A DNA stretch of 34,274 nucleotides from Deltaproteobacteria bacterium (GTDB taxonomy: Bacteria; Desulfobacterota; Desulfobulbia; Desulfobulbales; SURF-16), in the NCBI GenBank assembly GCA_016208225.1, contig JACQYM010000301.1, positions 1 to 34,274 of the forward strand, read 5' to 3'. Made by a program: the position numbers and the translations under genes. The notes below the pieces were generated by a model. That model had not been told where the DNA came from and did no database searches. It saw nothing but the letters and a program-made list of their open reading frames with translations. This document shows, piece by piece, positions 21,930 to 30,220 of this stretch (position 1 is its first letter; every line of letters begins with the position of its first letter).

Positions 21930-22103
21930 CTACCACCAGCAGATTGTCTGATCCGCTCCGTAAACCATTTCGACCAGCTTGTCGTAGTCAGGCGATGCAA
22001 CATTCAGATTGAAAGTTTCATTGTCCCGGCCTTCGGAAACGATGGCCACCAGCTTCTTGACCTCTTCATTCGGCTCGGAACGGTAAACATGCAGGATTTT
22101 CAT
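21930..22103 (-). CDS. 57-aa small protein, possibly a shortened TusB/DsrH-like subunit
   Basis: Internal ATG at 22103 preceded by GGGGAG; MKILHVYRSEPNEEVKKLVAIVSEGRDNETFNLNVASPDYDKLVEMVYGADQTICWW; ends resemble TusB/DsrH termini; last gene of the tusA-dsrE-dsrF-like run. Confidence 0.6.
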   Translation of the reverse strand: MKILHVYRSEPNEEVKKLVAIVSEGRDNETFNLNVASPDYDKLVEMVYGADQTICWW

Positions 22104-22146
22104 TGTGAACTCTCCCCGTAGATCTTTGCTCTTTCGTTCTCTGTTA

Positions 22147-22467
22147 TCAGCTCTTGTCGCTGCGCATGATGCCATAGGGCACGATGACATCCATATCCCG
22201 CAGCTTCTGTCCGAGTTCCTCAAGGGTCATTTTGACAAGGGCGTATTTCTCGACATTGCCGTCGGGAATGGAATAAATCTCCCCTTCCATATCGCGGATC
22301 CAGTCAATGTTTTCCTTGTGGTAGTCGTTCATCTGGTTTTCGTCGATCTCGTTGTACATGACCACGCCATAGGCATACATGTTTTCCACGGCAAGGCCGA
22401 GAGCTGATCTGACGCCATCCAGGATATAGTCGCTGCTGGGATACATAAAGCATACTTTTTTAGACAT
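22147..22467 (-). CDS. DsrE/DsrF-like family protein (TusC/DsrF-like position)
   Basis: 106 aa with TAGGAGGAATCG RBS; MSKKVCFMYPSSDYILDGVRSALGLAVENMYAYGVVMYNE; DsrEFH-like fold by sequence feel; only one Cys. Confidence 0.65.
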   Translation of the reverse strand: MSKKVCFMYPSSDYILDGVRSALGLAVENMYAYGVVMYNEIDENQMNDYHKENIDWIRDMEGEIYSIPDGNVEKYALVKMTLEELGQKLRDMDVIVPYGIMRSDKS

Positions 22468-22476
22468 CGATTCCTC

Positions 22477-22794
22477 CTATAAAGTCAGATAGCAGTCATA
22501 GTCTTCAAGAATAGCGCCATGCTGGGCCTGGGTCGCCATTTTCTCCTGGGTAAGACCGGCAGGGATATCGGCCACGTCATAACCACATTTCTTGTAGCTG
22601 TCAGCGCAGATGGAGACATCGACGTTTTCCATGTCACACAGGGTCTTGAAATTCGGGCATTTGGTCAGATGGGTGGACATCCAGGTAAAGAATACCTTGA
22701 CCTTGGACCCTTTAGCCACGGCCGCCTGGGTGATGCCCATGACATGCCGCATATTCTGGGGAGATGTTACAAAAATCCCTATACTTTTTGCCAT
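22477..22794 (-). CDS. DsrE-family sulfur carrier-like protein
   Basis: 105 aa with GGAGG RBS; SIGIFVTSPQNMRHVMGITQAAVAKGSKVKVFFTW...VDVSICADSYKKCGYDVADIPAGL, Cys in the DsrE/TusD active-site region. Confidence 0.78.
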   Translation of the reverse strand: MAKSIGIFVTSPQNMRHVMGITQAAVAKGSKVKVFFTWMSTHLTKCPNFKTLCDMENVDVSICADSYKKCGYDVADIPAGLTQEKMATQAQHGAILEDYDCYLTL

Positions 22795-22880
22795 GTTATT
22801 CCTCCATTAAAAAAATCGAGCGACGCCTCAACCCTCATGTGGCAAACGCGCCGTAATCAGTCTTTGGATTGTCGAGCCGC

Positions 22881-23138
22881 TTATTTTTTCTTAATAAAGA
22901 AACGGAAATAGCCTGATTCTTCCTTTTCGCCGACAAACTCATGCCCGGCCCTGCTGCACCAGCCCGGCAGGTCATTGCGTGAGCCCGGGTCGGTACCGAG
23001 TACTTCCAGGATGTCACCGGAATTGATTTTATCGATTTCCTTTTTTGTCCGCAACAGGGGCATGGGGCAGCTCAGGCCTTTTGCGTCCAGAGTGCGGGCT
23101 ACTTTCACATTATCGGGTGCTTTTTTTACGTCACTCAT
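22881..23138 (-). CDS. tusA: TusA-family sulfur carrier protein
   Basis: 85 aa; LDAKGLSCPMPLLRTKKEIDKINSGDILEVLGTDPGSRNDLPGWCSRAGHEF; CPxP motif; GAGGAGG RBS. Confidence 0.92.
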   Translation of the reverse strand: MSDVKKAPDNVKVARTLDAKGLSCPMPLLRTKKEIDKINSGDILEVLGTDPGSRNDLPGWCSRAGHEFVGEKEESGYFRFFIKKK

Positions 23139-23359
23139 CGATTATTCCTCCTCACAACAGGGTTGACTTTAAGAAGCTTTTACCTCAACACACCTGGTGA
23201 AAAAAATCAGCCAGGCAACAATGAGATGATTAATGAATAATCCCTTATTGATACAAAAAATCACATAACAAGAAAGGGGTGTTCTGTCAAGACCAAAAAT
23301 GAATCATGCCTCAGCTGTGTTATTTCGTTTTATTAAACAATATCCCCGCTATAACTTAC

Positions 23360-23388
23360 TTGACAAAATTTTTAGACGGGAGTAGATG
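23360..23388 (+). promoter_or_regulatory. Candidate sigma70-type promoter for the YeeE/YedE gene
   Basis: TTGACA (23360-23365), 17-bp spacer, TAGATG (23383-23388), in the 372-bp divergent intergenic region. Confidence 0.35.
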
Positions 23389-23510
23389 TTTAGGCTTGCG
23401 ATCGGTTATGAATGATGAGTAAGTTAATGACTTCCTTGGCGGAGAGATTTCAGACGGTTTTTTTTGTGGGTGGCTGTCTAGAAAGGAAACATTAAAATAG
23501 GGGAGAAAAA

Positions 23511-24755
23511 ATGAGCGAAGAAAGTATCTTGGGAAGGAAAGTCAAAGGTCTGTACAAGGCCCTTTGCCAGGCGGAATGGAACGCCAACACGACAGGCGTG
23601 ATCGTGGCGCTTCTGACCATTCTGGTCATGGCCTGGTGGCGGCCTTGGGGTGCAGTGGGCGCCATCCGCAACTGGGGCGACTGGATGATGTACGGCTTCA
23701 CCAGTCTGATCGGCACCGATGCCGGCATTTTCGGTTATTATACCGAAGCCCCTAAGGGGATTCTGTCCGACACGGGATCCGTCATCGGCATCGGCTTTGT
23801 GGCCGGGGCGTTTGTCTCCGCCTGTCTTGGCAACGACTTTGCCCTCCGCGTGCCGCCGGTGCTGGAGATGTGCAAGGGCGCGGTCGCCGGTCTGCTCATG
23901 GGCGTCGGCTCCACCCTGGCCGGCGGCTGCAATGTCGGCGGTTTCTTCAATGCCATCGGCAACCTGTCGGCCCATGGTTTTGCCATGTGGTTCGGATTGG
24001 TCATCGGCGTCATCATTGGCCTTAAATACATCTACTGGGAGATGGAAAACGTCACCTGGGGCAGCGGCGGCGCCAAAACCATTGAATTTCCCAAGGGCCT
24101 CAATTTCCTGCTCGGTCTGGCGGCCCTTGTCGCCCTGATTGCCGGCACCTATATCTATGCCGCGAATGAAGAGAGCGACTATCTGGCCTCCATGGGCGGC
24201 CTGCTGATTATTGCCGCCGGCCTGGGCTACAGCATGCAGCGCGGCCGCTGGTGCATGATTCAGGGATTCCGCGAACCGCATATGACCGGCAACTGCACCA
24301 TGGCCAAAGCCGTGGCCCTCAGCATCTTCATCGTGGCCCTCGGCGCCACGGTTCTGAAATACGGGGTACCGGTCAGGCTGGATGGCGACCCTGTACTTGA
24401 TCCGATCAATTATGTGCGCGGTACATTCGGCTGGGGCGGCGTGGTAGGCGGCATCATTTTCGGTCTGGGCGCCATGCTGGCCGGTGGCTGCGGTACCGGA
24501 ACCCTCTGGCGTGTCGGCGAAGGGCAGTTGAAACTGTGGATCGCCGTGCCGTTTTTTGCCGTCAGCAACTCCATCATGACCGCCTGGTTCAACGACATGG
24601 AGTTCGAGGCGGACGGCGTGCTCGGCAGGTCAGTGTATCTGCCCGATGTCTTCGGCTATGGCGGCACGCTGCTGCTCATCACTGTTTTCCTGCTTACCTG
24701 GTATATCACGGTGGACTGGAACGAAGAATCCAATAAGCTGATTGTCGAAATGTAA
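23511..24755 (+). CDS. YeeE/YedE-family sulfur-compound transporter
   Basis: 414 aa, multi-TM; duplicated GGCNVGGFFNAIGNLS and GGCGTGTLWRVGEG motifs and QRGRWCMIQGFRE typical of YeeE/YedE proteins. Confidence 0.9.
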   Translation: MSEESILGRKVKGLYKALCQAEWNANTTGVIVALLTILVMAWWRPWGAVGAIRNWGDWMMYGFTSLIGTDAGIFGYYTEAPKGILSDTGSVIGIGFVAGAFVSACLGNDFALRVPPVLEMCKGAVAGLLMGVGSTLAGGCNVGGFFNAIGNLSAHGFAMWFGLVIGVIIGLKYIYWEMENVTWGSGGAKTIEFPKGLNFLLGLAALVALIAGTYIYAANEESDYLASMGGLLIIAAGLGYSMQRGRWCMIQGFREPHMTGNCTMAKAVALSIFIVALGATVLKYGVPVRLDGDPVLDPINYVRGTFGWGGVVGGIIFGLGAMLAGGCGTGTLWRVGEGQLKLWIAVPFFAVSNSIMTAWFNDMEFEADGVLGRSVYLPDVFGYGGTLLLITVFLLTWYITVDWNEESNKLIVEM

Positions 24756-24801
24756 GAGACCGGCCGGCAACTTTTTCTTTGTCAGGTTTTCTTCTTTTTT
24801 T

Positions 24802-24841
24802 AAATCGCATTCCCGGCTTGTTCGGGAATGCGATTTTTTTT
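24802..24841. terminator. Intrinsic terminator
   Basis: AAATCGCATTCCCG-GCTTGTT-CGGGAATGCGATTTTTTTT downstream of the YeeE/YedE gene. Confidence 0.9.
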
Positions 24842-25000
24842 GTACGCTCATTTGAGCGCAACGGCTGGGCACCACGGCCCAAAAAGCTGTTCCTTCCCGA
24901 GCCTGTTTCTATTTTTGCCTTGACAGTACTCCTTGTCCGGGTGCACATTGATAATATAGACAGCACGGTATTGTTGTAATATTTACAGACCCTAAGGAAG

Positions 25001-26842
25001 ATGATCATCCCAAACACCGGCCTGCGCCCCTATATTTCCCTCGCTCCGGACCACCTGCTGCACGGCGATGAAGTTGTTGTCATCGTGGACGACGAGATCG
25101 CCATCCGCGAGCCGTTAAAGCTCTATTTCGAACAGAACGGCTTTCATGTGGCAGATGCCAGCAGCGGCAGACAGCTGATCGAGCTGCTGGCGAACAGACG
25201 CGTGGCCCTGGTGCTGCTCGATATCGGGCTGCCGGATGCGGACGGCACCTCCCTCCTGCCGCAGATCAGGTCCGGCTACCCGGATGTCTCCATCGTCATG
25301 CTCTCCGGTCAGGCTGACATCCAGGTTGCCCTGGATTGCATCCGCAACGGCGCCGACGACTACATCACCAAACCGGTGCAGTTCAACGAAATCATGGTTG
25401 CGGTCAAAAAAAACCTGGAAAAGAGACGGCTGGTGCTGGAAAACCGCCGCTACCAGCAAGATCTTGAACAGGCCTATTTCCGCATCCAGCTGCTGCATCA
25501 GCTCTCCCTGAAGATGAACAGCGTGTACCTGAACGCCGTGGAACTGGACGAAATTCTGCGCGCCATCCTGGTGGGCATCACGGCCAACGAGGGCTTGCGT
25601 TTCAACCGGGCCTTCCTCGCCCTGTTTGACCGCAATAACGAATTTCTGGTGGGCAGAATGGCCATCGGCCCGGGCTGCCGGGAAGAGGCAGCCCATATAT
25701 GGGCGGAAATGCGGGCCAAGGAGCTGAATTTTATCGACATCATCAACAACCTCGGCCAGACCTGCATGCGGGAAGATGATGCCGTGAACCAGATTGTCAA
25801 AACCCTGAAAATCCCCGTTACCCTGACGGACCATATTCTGATCAAATCGGCGTCTGAACGGCAGAGCTTCAAGGTGAGCGGCGGCCTCTCCACCGTGCCG
25901 GTGCCGCAGGACCTGATCAACCTGCTGGGCGAAGATACCTTTGTCGTGGTGCCATTATTTGCCCCCGGCCGCTCCATCGGCGTCATCATCGCCGATAATT
26001 ATGTGACCGGCAAGCCTATTCCGGACAGCCACGTCAGCACGCTGGAGCTTTTTGCCAGTCAGGGCAGCCTTGCCATCGAGCAGAGCCGCCTCTACATGGA
26101 CATGCAGAAAAAGATCACCGAGCTGGAAGAGGTGACCCATGAACTGGACAAGAACAAGGATCTGCTCATTGAGGCCGAAAGATATTCGGCCCTCGGCCAG
26201 ATGGCGGCCCAGATGGTCCATATCATCCGCAATCCTATCACCTCCATCGGCGGCGTGGCCCGCATCCTGGCCCGCAAGATTGAAGGGGATGAATGGAAAA
26301 AATATCTCGATGTCATGGTCAAGGAAACGGACAGACTGGAAGCAACCCTGACGGAACTCTTCGATTTTGTCAGCCAGCCGCAGGGCGAGAAGCAGTCGAG
26401 TAATCTGTATCCGCTGATAAAAAAGACGCTCATTCTGCTGCAGACCGGCATGACCAAGCAGAATATCACGTGGAGCCTGGATCTTGCAGAGCCTGATCCG
26501 GTGATTTTCATGGATCCGAAGCAGATCCGACGGGTGTTTCTCAATATCATCCGCAACGCCATGGAAGCCATGCCGAACGGGGGCCTGCTGAAGATCACCG
26601 CCCAGGCGGACGACGAATGGGTGCATGTTTCTTTCCGCGATACCGGCATCGGACTCGCCGGCGCGTATCTTGACCGGGCAGCGGAGCCTTTTTTTACCAC
26701 CAAGACCTATGGCACGGGCATGGGTCTCACCCTGGTTGATCGATTTATCAAGGCCCATGGGGGAAATTTTTCACTGATCCGGCATGACAACGGCCTGGAG
26801 GTGAAGATAAATCTCCCCCTGGCAAAAAATGAAAATATCTGA
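25001..26842 (+). CDS. Sensor histidine kinase with N-terminal receiver domain and central GAF-like domain
   Basis: 613 aa; REC VVVIVDDEIAIREPLKLYFEQNGF...LVLLDIGLPD...ADDYITKPVQ; GAF-like middle; H-box ALGQMAAQMVHIIRNPITSIGGVARILARKI; N-box VFLNIIRNAMEAMPNGG; G-box TKTYGTGMGLTLVDRFIKAHGG. Confidence 0.9.
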   Translation: MIIPNTGLRPYISLAPDHLLHGDEVVVIVDDEIAIREPLKLYFEQNGFHVADASSGRQLIELLANRRVALVLLDIGLPDADGTSLLPQIRSGYPDVSIVMLSGQADIQVALDCIRNGADDYITKPVQFNEIMVAVKKNLEKRRLVLENRRYQQDLEQAYFRIQLLHQLSLKMNSVYLNAVELDEILRAILVGITANEGLRFNRAFLALFDRNNEFLVGRMAIGPGCREEAAHIWAEMRAKELNFIDIINNLGQTCMREDDAVNQIVKTLKIPVTLTDHILIKSASERQSFKVSGGLSTVPVPQDLINLLGEDTFVVVPLFAPGRSIGVIIADNYVTGKPIPDSHVSTLELFASQGSLAIEQSRLYMDMQKKITELEEVTHELDKNKDLLIEAERYSALGQMAAQMVHIIRNPITSIGGVARILARKIEGDEWKKYLDVMVKETDRLEATLTELFDFVSQPQGEKQSSNLYPLIKKTLILLQTGMTKQNITWSLDLAEPDPVIFMDPKQIRRVFLNIIRNAMEAMPNGGLLKITAQADDEWVHVSFRDTGIGLAGAYLDRAAEPFFTTKTYGTGMGLTLVDRFIKAHGGNFSLIRHDNGLEVKINLPLAKNENI

Positions 26843-27875
26843 TCAACCACCCCTGCAGATCTTCACAATCGAGTCGACCGTTGCCGGTAAGCCTGCCCAG
26901 AAGAAGGAGAGCGAGGAGCTGCTTTTGGCCCCTGGCCAGCTTGTCAAGGGCAGAGTCGTCGGATTGACCGGCGACGGCAAATTCCTGCTGGACGTGGGCG
27001 GGCAGATGGTAACGGCCCGCAGCCTGGTGCCGCTGACCCCCGGCAGCGAGCTCTGGCTCGAAACGGGCAAAGGGGGCGGTGTGCCGATCTTGACCCTGGC
27101 CGCAAAAAAGGGGGCGGTGCAGGATTTCCTGAAGCTGCTTGTTGCCGGCGCACCCATGCCCGCCGCCGGCGGCAAGGAACTTGCCGATCTGTTCTCTTCC
27201 CTGGGCGGGAAGCTTGCACCCGGCCTGGCCACGGCCGGCCAGACCATGCTCGGCAGCGCCATAGCCGCAACAGGCGGCGGCGTCCCCGACCCGGAAGCCG
27301 TCAAGGTGCTCGCTCTGCTGCTGGGCGGGGCAACCGGCCGGTCGAAAGAACTCCTCGACCTGCTTGCCGGCACCTCAGCCAAAGAATCCCTGCTGAAATC
27401 GCAGCCGAATCCCGCGGCCGATAACACGGCAAAAATCCTGGCGGCCCACCAGGAGATCAACAGCCTGCCGCCCCAGGCGGACAGCCGGAATTTTCTACTT
27501 TTTCCCTGCTTTTTCGCCGGTGCATCCGGCTGGGGGGAGTGGCTTTTCTCCCTGGAACAGGAGCAGGCGCCTGGCAAAGAAGAACAGTACGGCCTCTCTT
27601 TTTTCCTGGAGATGAGCAGCCTCGGCGCCATGTCCCTGCAGGCGACCATTGCCGGCAGGAAAATCACCGGGGCCTTCCTGCTGGAGACGGAAAAGGCGAG
27701 AGCTCATCTGGCGGCCGGCGTGCCGGAACTGGTGCATATTCTGGAAAAGCAGGGGTACAGTCCTGTTTCCTTTGCCTGTGGGGTCAAGAGCGAAAACATT
27801 TTCAGGCAGCTGAAAGAGGCGCTGGAGGAAAAGGCGGGCATCAAACGCTTTTCACTCCTCGACGTCAGCGTCTGA
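26829..27875 (+). CDS. FliK-like flagellar hook-length control family protein
   Basis: 348 aa; C-terminal LSFFLEMSSLGAMSLQATIAGRKITGAFLLETEKARAHLAAGVPELVHILEKQGYSPVSFACGV resembles the FliK C-terminal domain; overlaps the kinase by 14 nt. Confidence 0.68.
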   Translation: MKISDQPPLQIFTIESTVAGKPAQKKESEELLLAPGQLVKGRVVGLTGDGKFLLDVGGQMVTARSLVPLTPGSELWLETGKGGGVPILTLAAKKGAVQDFLKLLVAGAPMPAAGGKELADLFSSLGGKLAPGLATAGQTMLGSAIAATGGGVPDPEAVKVLALLLGGATGRSKELLDLLAGTSAKESLLKSQPNPAADNTAKILAAHQEINSLPPQADSRNFLLFPCFFAGASGWGEWLFSLEQEQAPGKEEQYGLSFFLEMSSLGAMSLQATIAGRKITGAFLLETEKARAHLAAGVPELVHILEKQGYSPVSFACGVKSENIFRQLKEALEEKAGIKRFSLLDVSV

Positions 27876-29297
27876 CCCGGCCCGTTCCCTCTCGAATACC
27901 GGCCGCTGCCAGGAAATCGCCACGGCTGCGAAGCCGGCAACGGAGACGAGAAGAAAGGAAGAGCGCAGGGCCCGGCAGAAAAAATCCTCCAGGCCGGGGA
28001 CATAGTTCTTTAACTCCACCCCACCGGTGATCTGCCGGAAAAAAAATGAGAAAAAAAGTCCGGCCAGGGCAACGCCCAGCATCATGCCGAGATTGCGCGC
28101 CGTGGCCAGGAGCGCTGCCGCGGTGCCGCTGTTTTTTGCCCCCATTCTGACCAGCACCGAGGCGCTGTTGGGGGAGAGAAAAATGGCCTGGCCAAGCCCC
28201 AGAAAGGAGAGCCGTGCCGCCACTCCCCAGGGGGAGGTCTGCGGCGTCAGGGAGGCCAGCAGCAGCAGGCCGATGGTGGATAGGGCCAGGCCCAGAGTGG
28301 AAAGTATCCTGGCCCCGACAGAGTCGGAAAGCCAGCCTGCCAGCGGTGCCGCCACGATGGCGGCAAGGGGGATGGTGGTCATGATCAGGCCGGTCCGGGC
28401 GGCGGAAAGCCCCAGTACCCGATCGAGATAAAAGGGGATCAGGATCAGGACAAAGAAAAGCAGGAGAAAGGAAAGCAGGGCACTGACCACGCCGATGGTG
28501 AAAAATCTTTTTTGCAGAAAAACCAGGGGCAGAACCGGCTCCGCGGCGCGGGCCTCCACCTTGACAAAAAAGACAAAGGCCAGCAGGGTACAGCAGATCA
28601 TGACCACTCCCCATTGCCAGGACATGTCGGCGGAAAAGGCGTGGGTCAGGGACAGCGACGCGGTGCCCAGCAGCAGGGTCCAGAGCAGGGCGCCGGGCCA
28701 GTCATAACTTCTTTTTTCCGGCGTCCGTCCTGCCGGCGACGGGGGGAGGATAAAGTTCGACAGCAGGGCAAAGCCAAAACTTGCCGTACCCGACAGGATA
28801 AAAAGCGCCCGCCAGGAAAAGAATTCGATCAGCATGCCGCCCAGGGCCGGACCGCACATCAGCCCGAGGGAAACCGGGATGCCGATGAAGCCCATGCTGC
28901 GTCCGAGCCTTGCCGTGGAGAAGGTATGGCGGATGATGGCCGGGCCGTGTGCCATCATCATGGCCGCGCCCAGGGCCTGAAAAAAGCGGGCGCCAATCAG
29001 CATGTGCAGTGAGCCTGAAAGGGCGCAGCCCGCGGACCCCAGACCGAACAGCAGAAAACCGAGGGTGTAGAACCTGCTCCGGCCGAGACGGTCGGCAAGA
29101 TGGCCCCAGAGCAGCAGGGTCGAACTGGTGGTCAGCAGGTAGGCCATGACAACCCATTCGGTCTTGTGCAGGGGCGAGTGAAATTCTTTCATGATCGACG
29201 GCAGAGCGATGTTGACCATGGAGCTGTCAAGGGTGGAAAGAAAAACCCCGGAGGCGATCACCAGAAATATCAACCAGTTGCTTTCACGGCCCTTCAC
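27852..29297 (-). CDS. MFS transporter, DHA2/EmrB-QacA-like drug efflux family
   Basis: 481 aa; VFLSTLDSSMVNIALPSIMKEF, LLLWGHLADRLGRSRFYTLGF, many TM helices; convergent 24-nt overlap with the FliK-like gene. Confidence 0.9.
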   Translation of the reverse strand: MKGRESNWLIFLVIASGVFLSTLDSSMVNIALPSIMKEFHSPLHKTEWVVMAYLLTTSSTLLLWGHLADRLGRSRFYTLGFLLFGLGSAGCALSGSLHMLIGARFFQALGAAMMMAHGPAIIRHTFSTARLGRSMGFIGIPVSLGLMCGPALGGMLIEFFSWRALFILSGTASFGFALLSNFILPPSPAGRTPEKRSYDWPGALLWTLLLGTASLSLTHAFSADMSWQWGVVMICCTLLAFVFFVKVEARAAEPVLPLVFLQKRFFTIGVVSALLSFLLLFFVLILIPFYLDRVLGLSAARTGLIMTTIPLAAIVAAPLAGWLSDSVGARILSTLGLALSTIGLLLLASLTPQTSPWGVAARLSFLGLGQAIFLSPNSASVLVRMGAKNSGTAAALLATARNLGMMLGVALAGLFFSFFFRQITGGVELKNYVPGLEDFFCRALRSSFLLVSVAGFAAVAISWQRPVFERERAGSDADVEE

Positions 29298-29548
29298 AAT
29301 TGCGCACCATGGACCGCGAGATTTCTTTTTGTTGACATAAAATGAACATTTTGAGTACTCTTGTTATCTTAATAGGCAGCAAAGAGCGCCCGCATCCCAT
29401 GTCCGCCGATCAATTGTAACCCTAAAGGATAAGATTCTTGGTGGGGGATAATAGTGCTGCAATCTCAATTTATTACAAATCCGAGGGGCAACCTTTCAGG
29501 CTAAAGCTGTCAGAATCTAAAAAGAGTTCTACTTCATATGGTGCAATA

Positions 29549-30055
29549 ATGGAAAAAAATTCACGCCAGAAAATATACTTTTTTCTTGTCATGTTCCTCC
29601 TTGCCCTGGTGCTCCAACCCCTCGGCAAGGCAATGTCGGCGACGCCCATGCCCCAATTCAACCTGAAATCGGTGGTGGACGGCAATGCCGTGGACAGCGG
29701 CAAATTTCAGGGCAAAGTTCTGCTCGTCACCTTTTTCGCCACCTGGTGCCCGCCCTGCATGCAGGAAATTCCCGCGCTGATCAAAATTCAGCAGGAATTT
29801 GCCGAAAAAGGTTTCAGCGTGGTCGCCATTTCCGTGGATCAGGGCGGGACAGGCCCGGTGAAAAAAGTGGTTGAGAAAACCGGCATCAACTACCCTGTCC
29901 TCATGGCTGATTCAAAGGTGACCAGCGATTTCGGCGGAGTGGTCGGTATTCCCACATCCTTTCTTATCAACCAGCAGGGCAATGTGATTAAAAATTATCC
30001 CGGCTACGTGGGACACAATGTGTTTGTCGAGGATATTAAAAAACTTCTGCCGTAA
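29549..30055 (+). CDS. TlpA/ResA-like thioredoxin-fold protein, exported
   Basis: Likely ATG at 29549 with signal/TM KIYFFLVMFLLALVLQPLGKAMSA; LVTFFATWCPPCMQEIPALIKIQQEF (WCPPC); VGIPTSFLINQQGNVI. Confidence 0.88.
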   Translation: MEKNSRQKIYFFLVMFLLALVLQPLGKAMSATPMPQFNLKSVVDGNAVDSGKFQGKVLLVTFFATWCPPCMQEIPALIKIQQEFAEKGFSVVAISVDQGGTGPVKKVVEKTGINYPVLMADSKVTSDFGGVVGIPTSFLINQQGNVIKNYPGYVGHNVFVEDIKKLLP

Positions 30056-30130
30056 CACCGCGATCAGGCAAGGAAAAAACTGAGGCAGCTATTCGCCGCG
30101 CACGAGATTGAATGCCTGTTCATTTTTGGG

Positions 30131-30158
30131 TTGACTTCTTTTAGTGGCGGGGTATACT
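30131..30158 (+). promoter_or_regulatory. Strong candidate sigma70-type promoter for the 68-aa secreted protein
   Basis: TTGACT (30131-30136), 16-bp spacer, TATACT (30153-30158); about 60 bp upstream of ATG 30221. Confidence 0.6.
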
Positions 30159-30220
30159 GATTTGGACAGGATGAGGTTGGGTAATTTTTCAGATCCGAAT
30201 AAAAACGTAAGGAGAAAGAA

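Noticed and set aside
24845-24900. CGCTCATTTGAGCG hairpin plus GC-rich motif upstream of the kinase, considered as a riboswitch
   Set aside because: Does not fit any riboswitch consensus I can recall; a small hairpin alone is not enough.
28512-29012. 166-aa plus-strand ORF opposite the MFS gene
   Set aside because: Shadow ORF; Arg/Gln/Gly-rich with no family resemblance.
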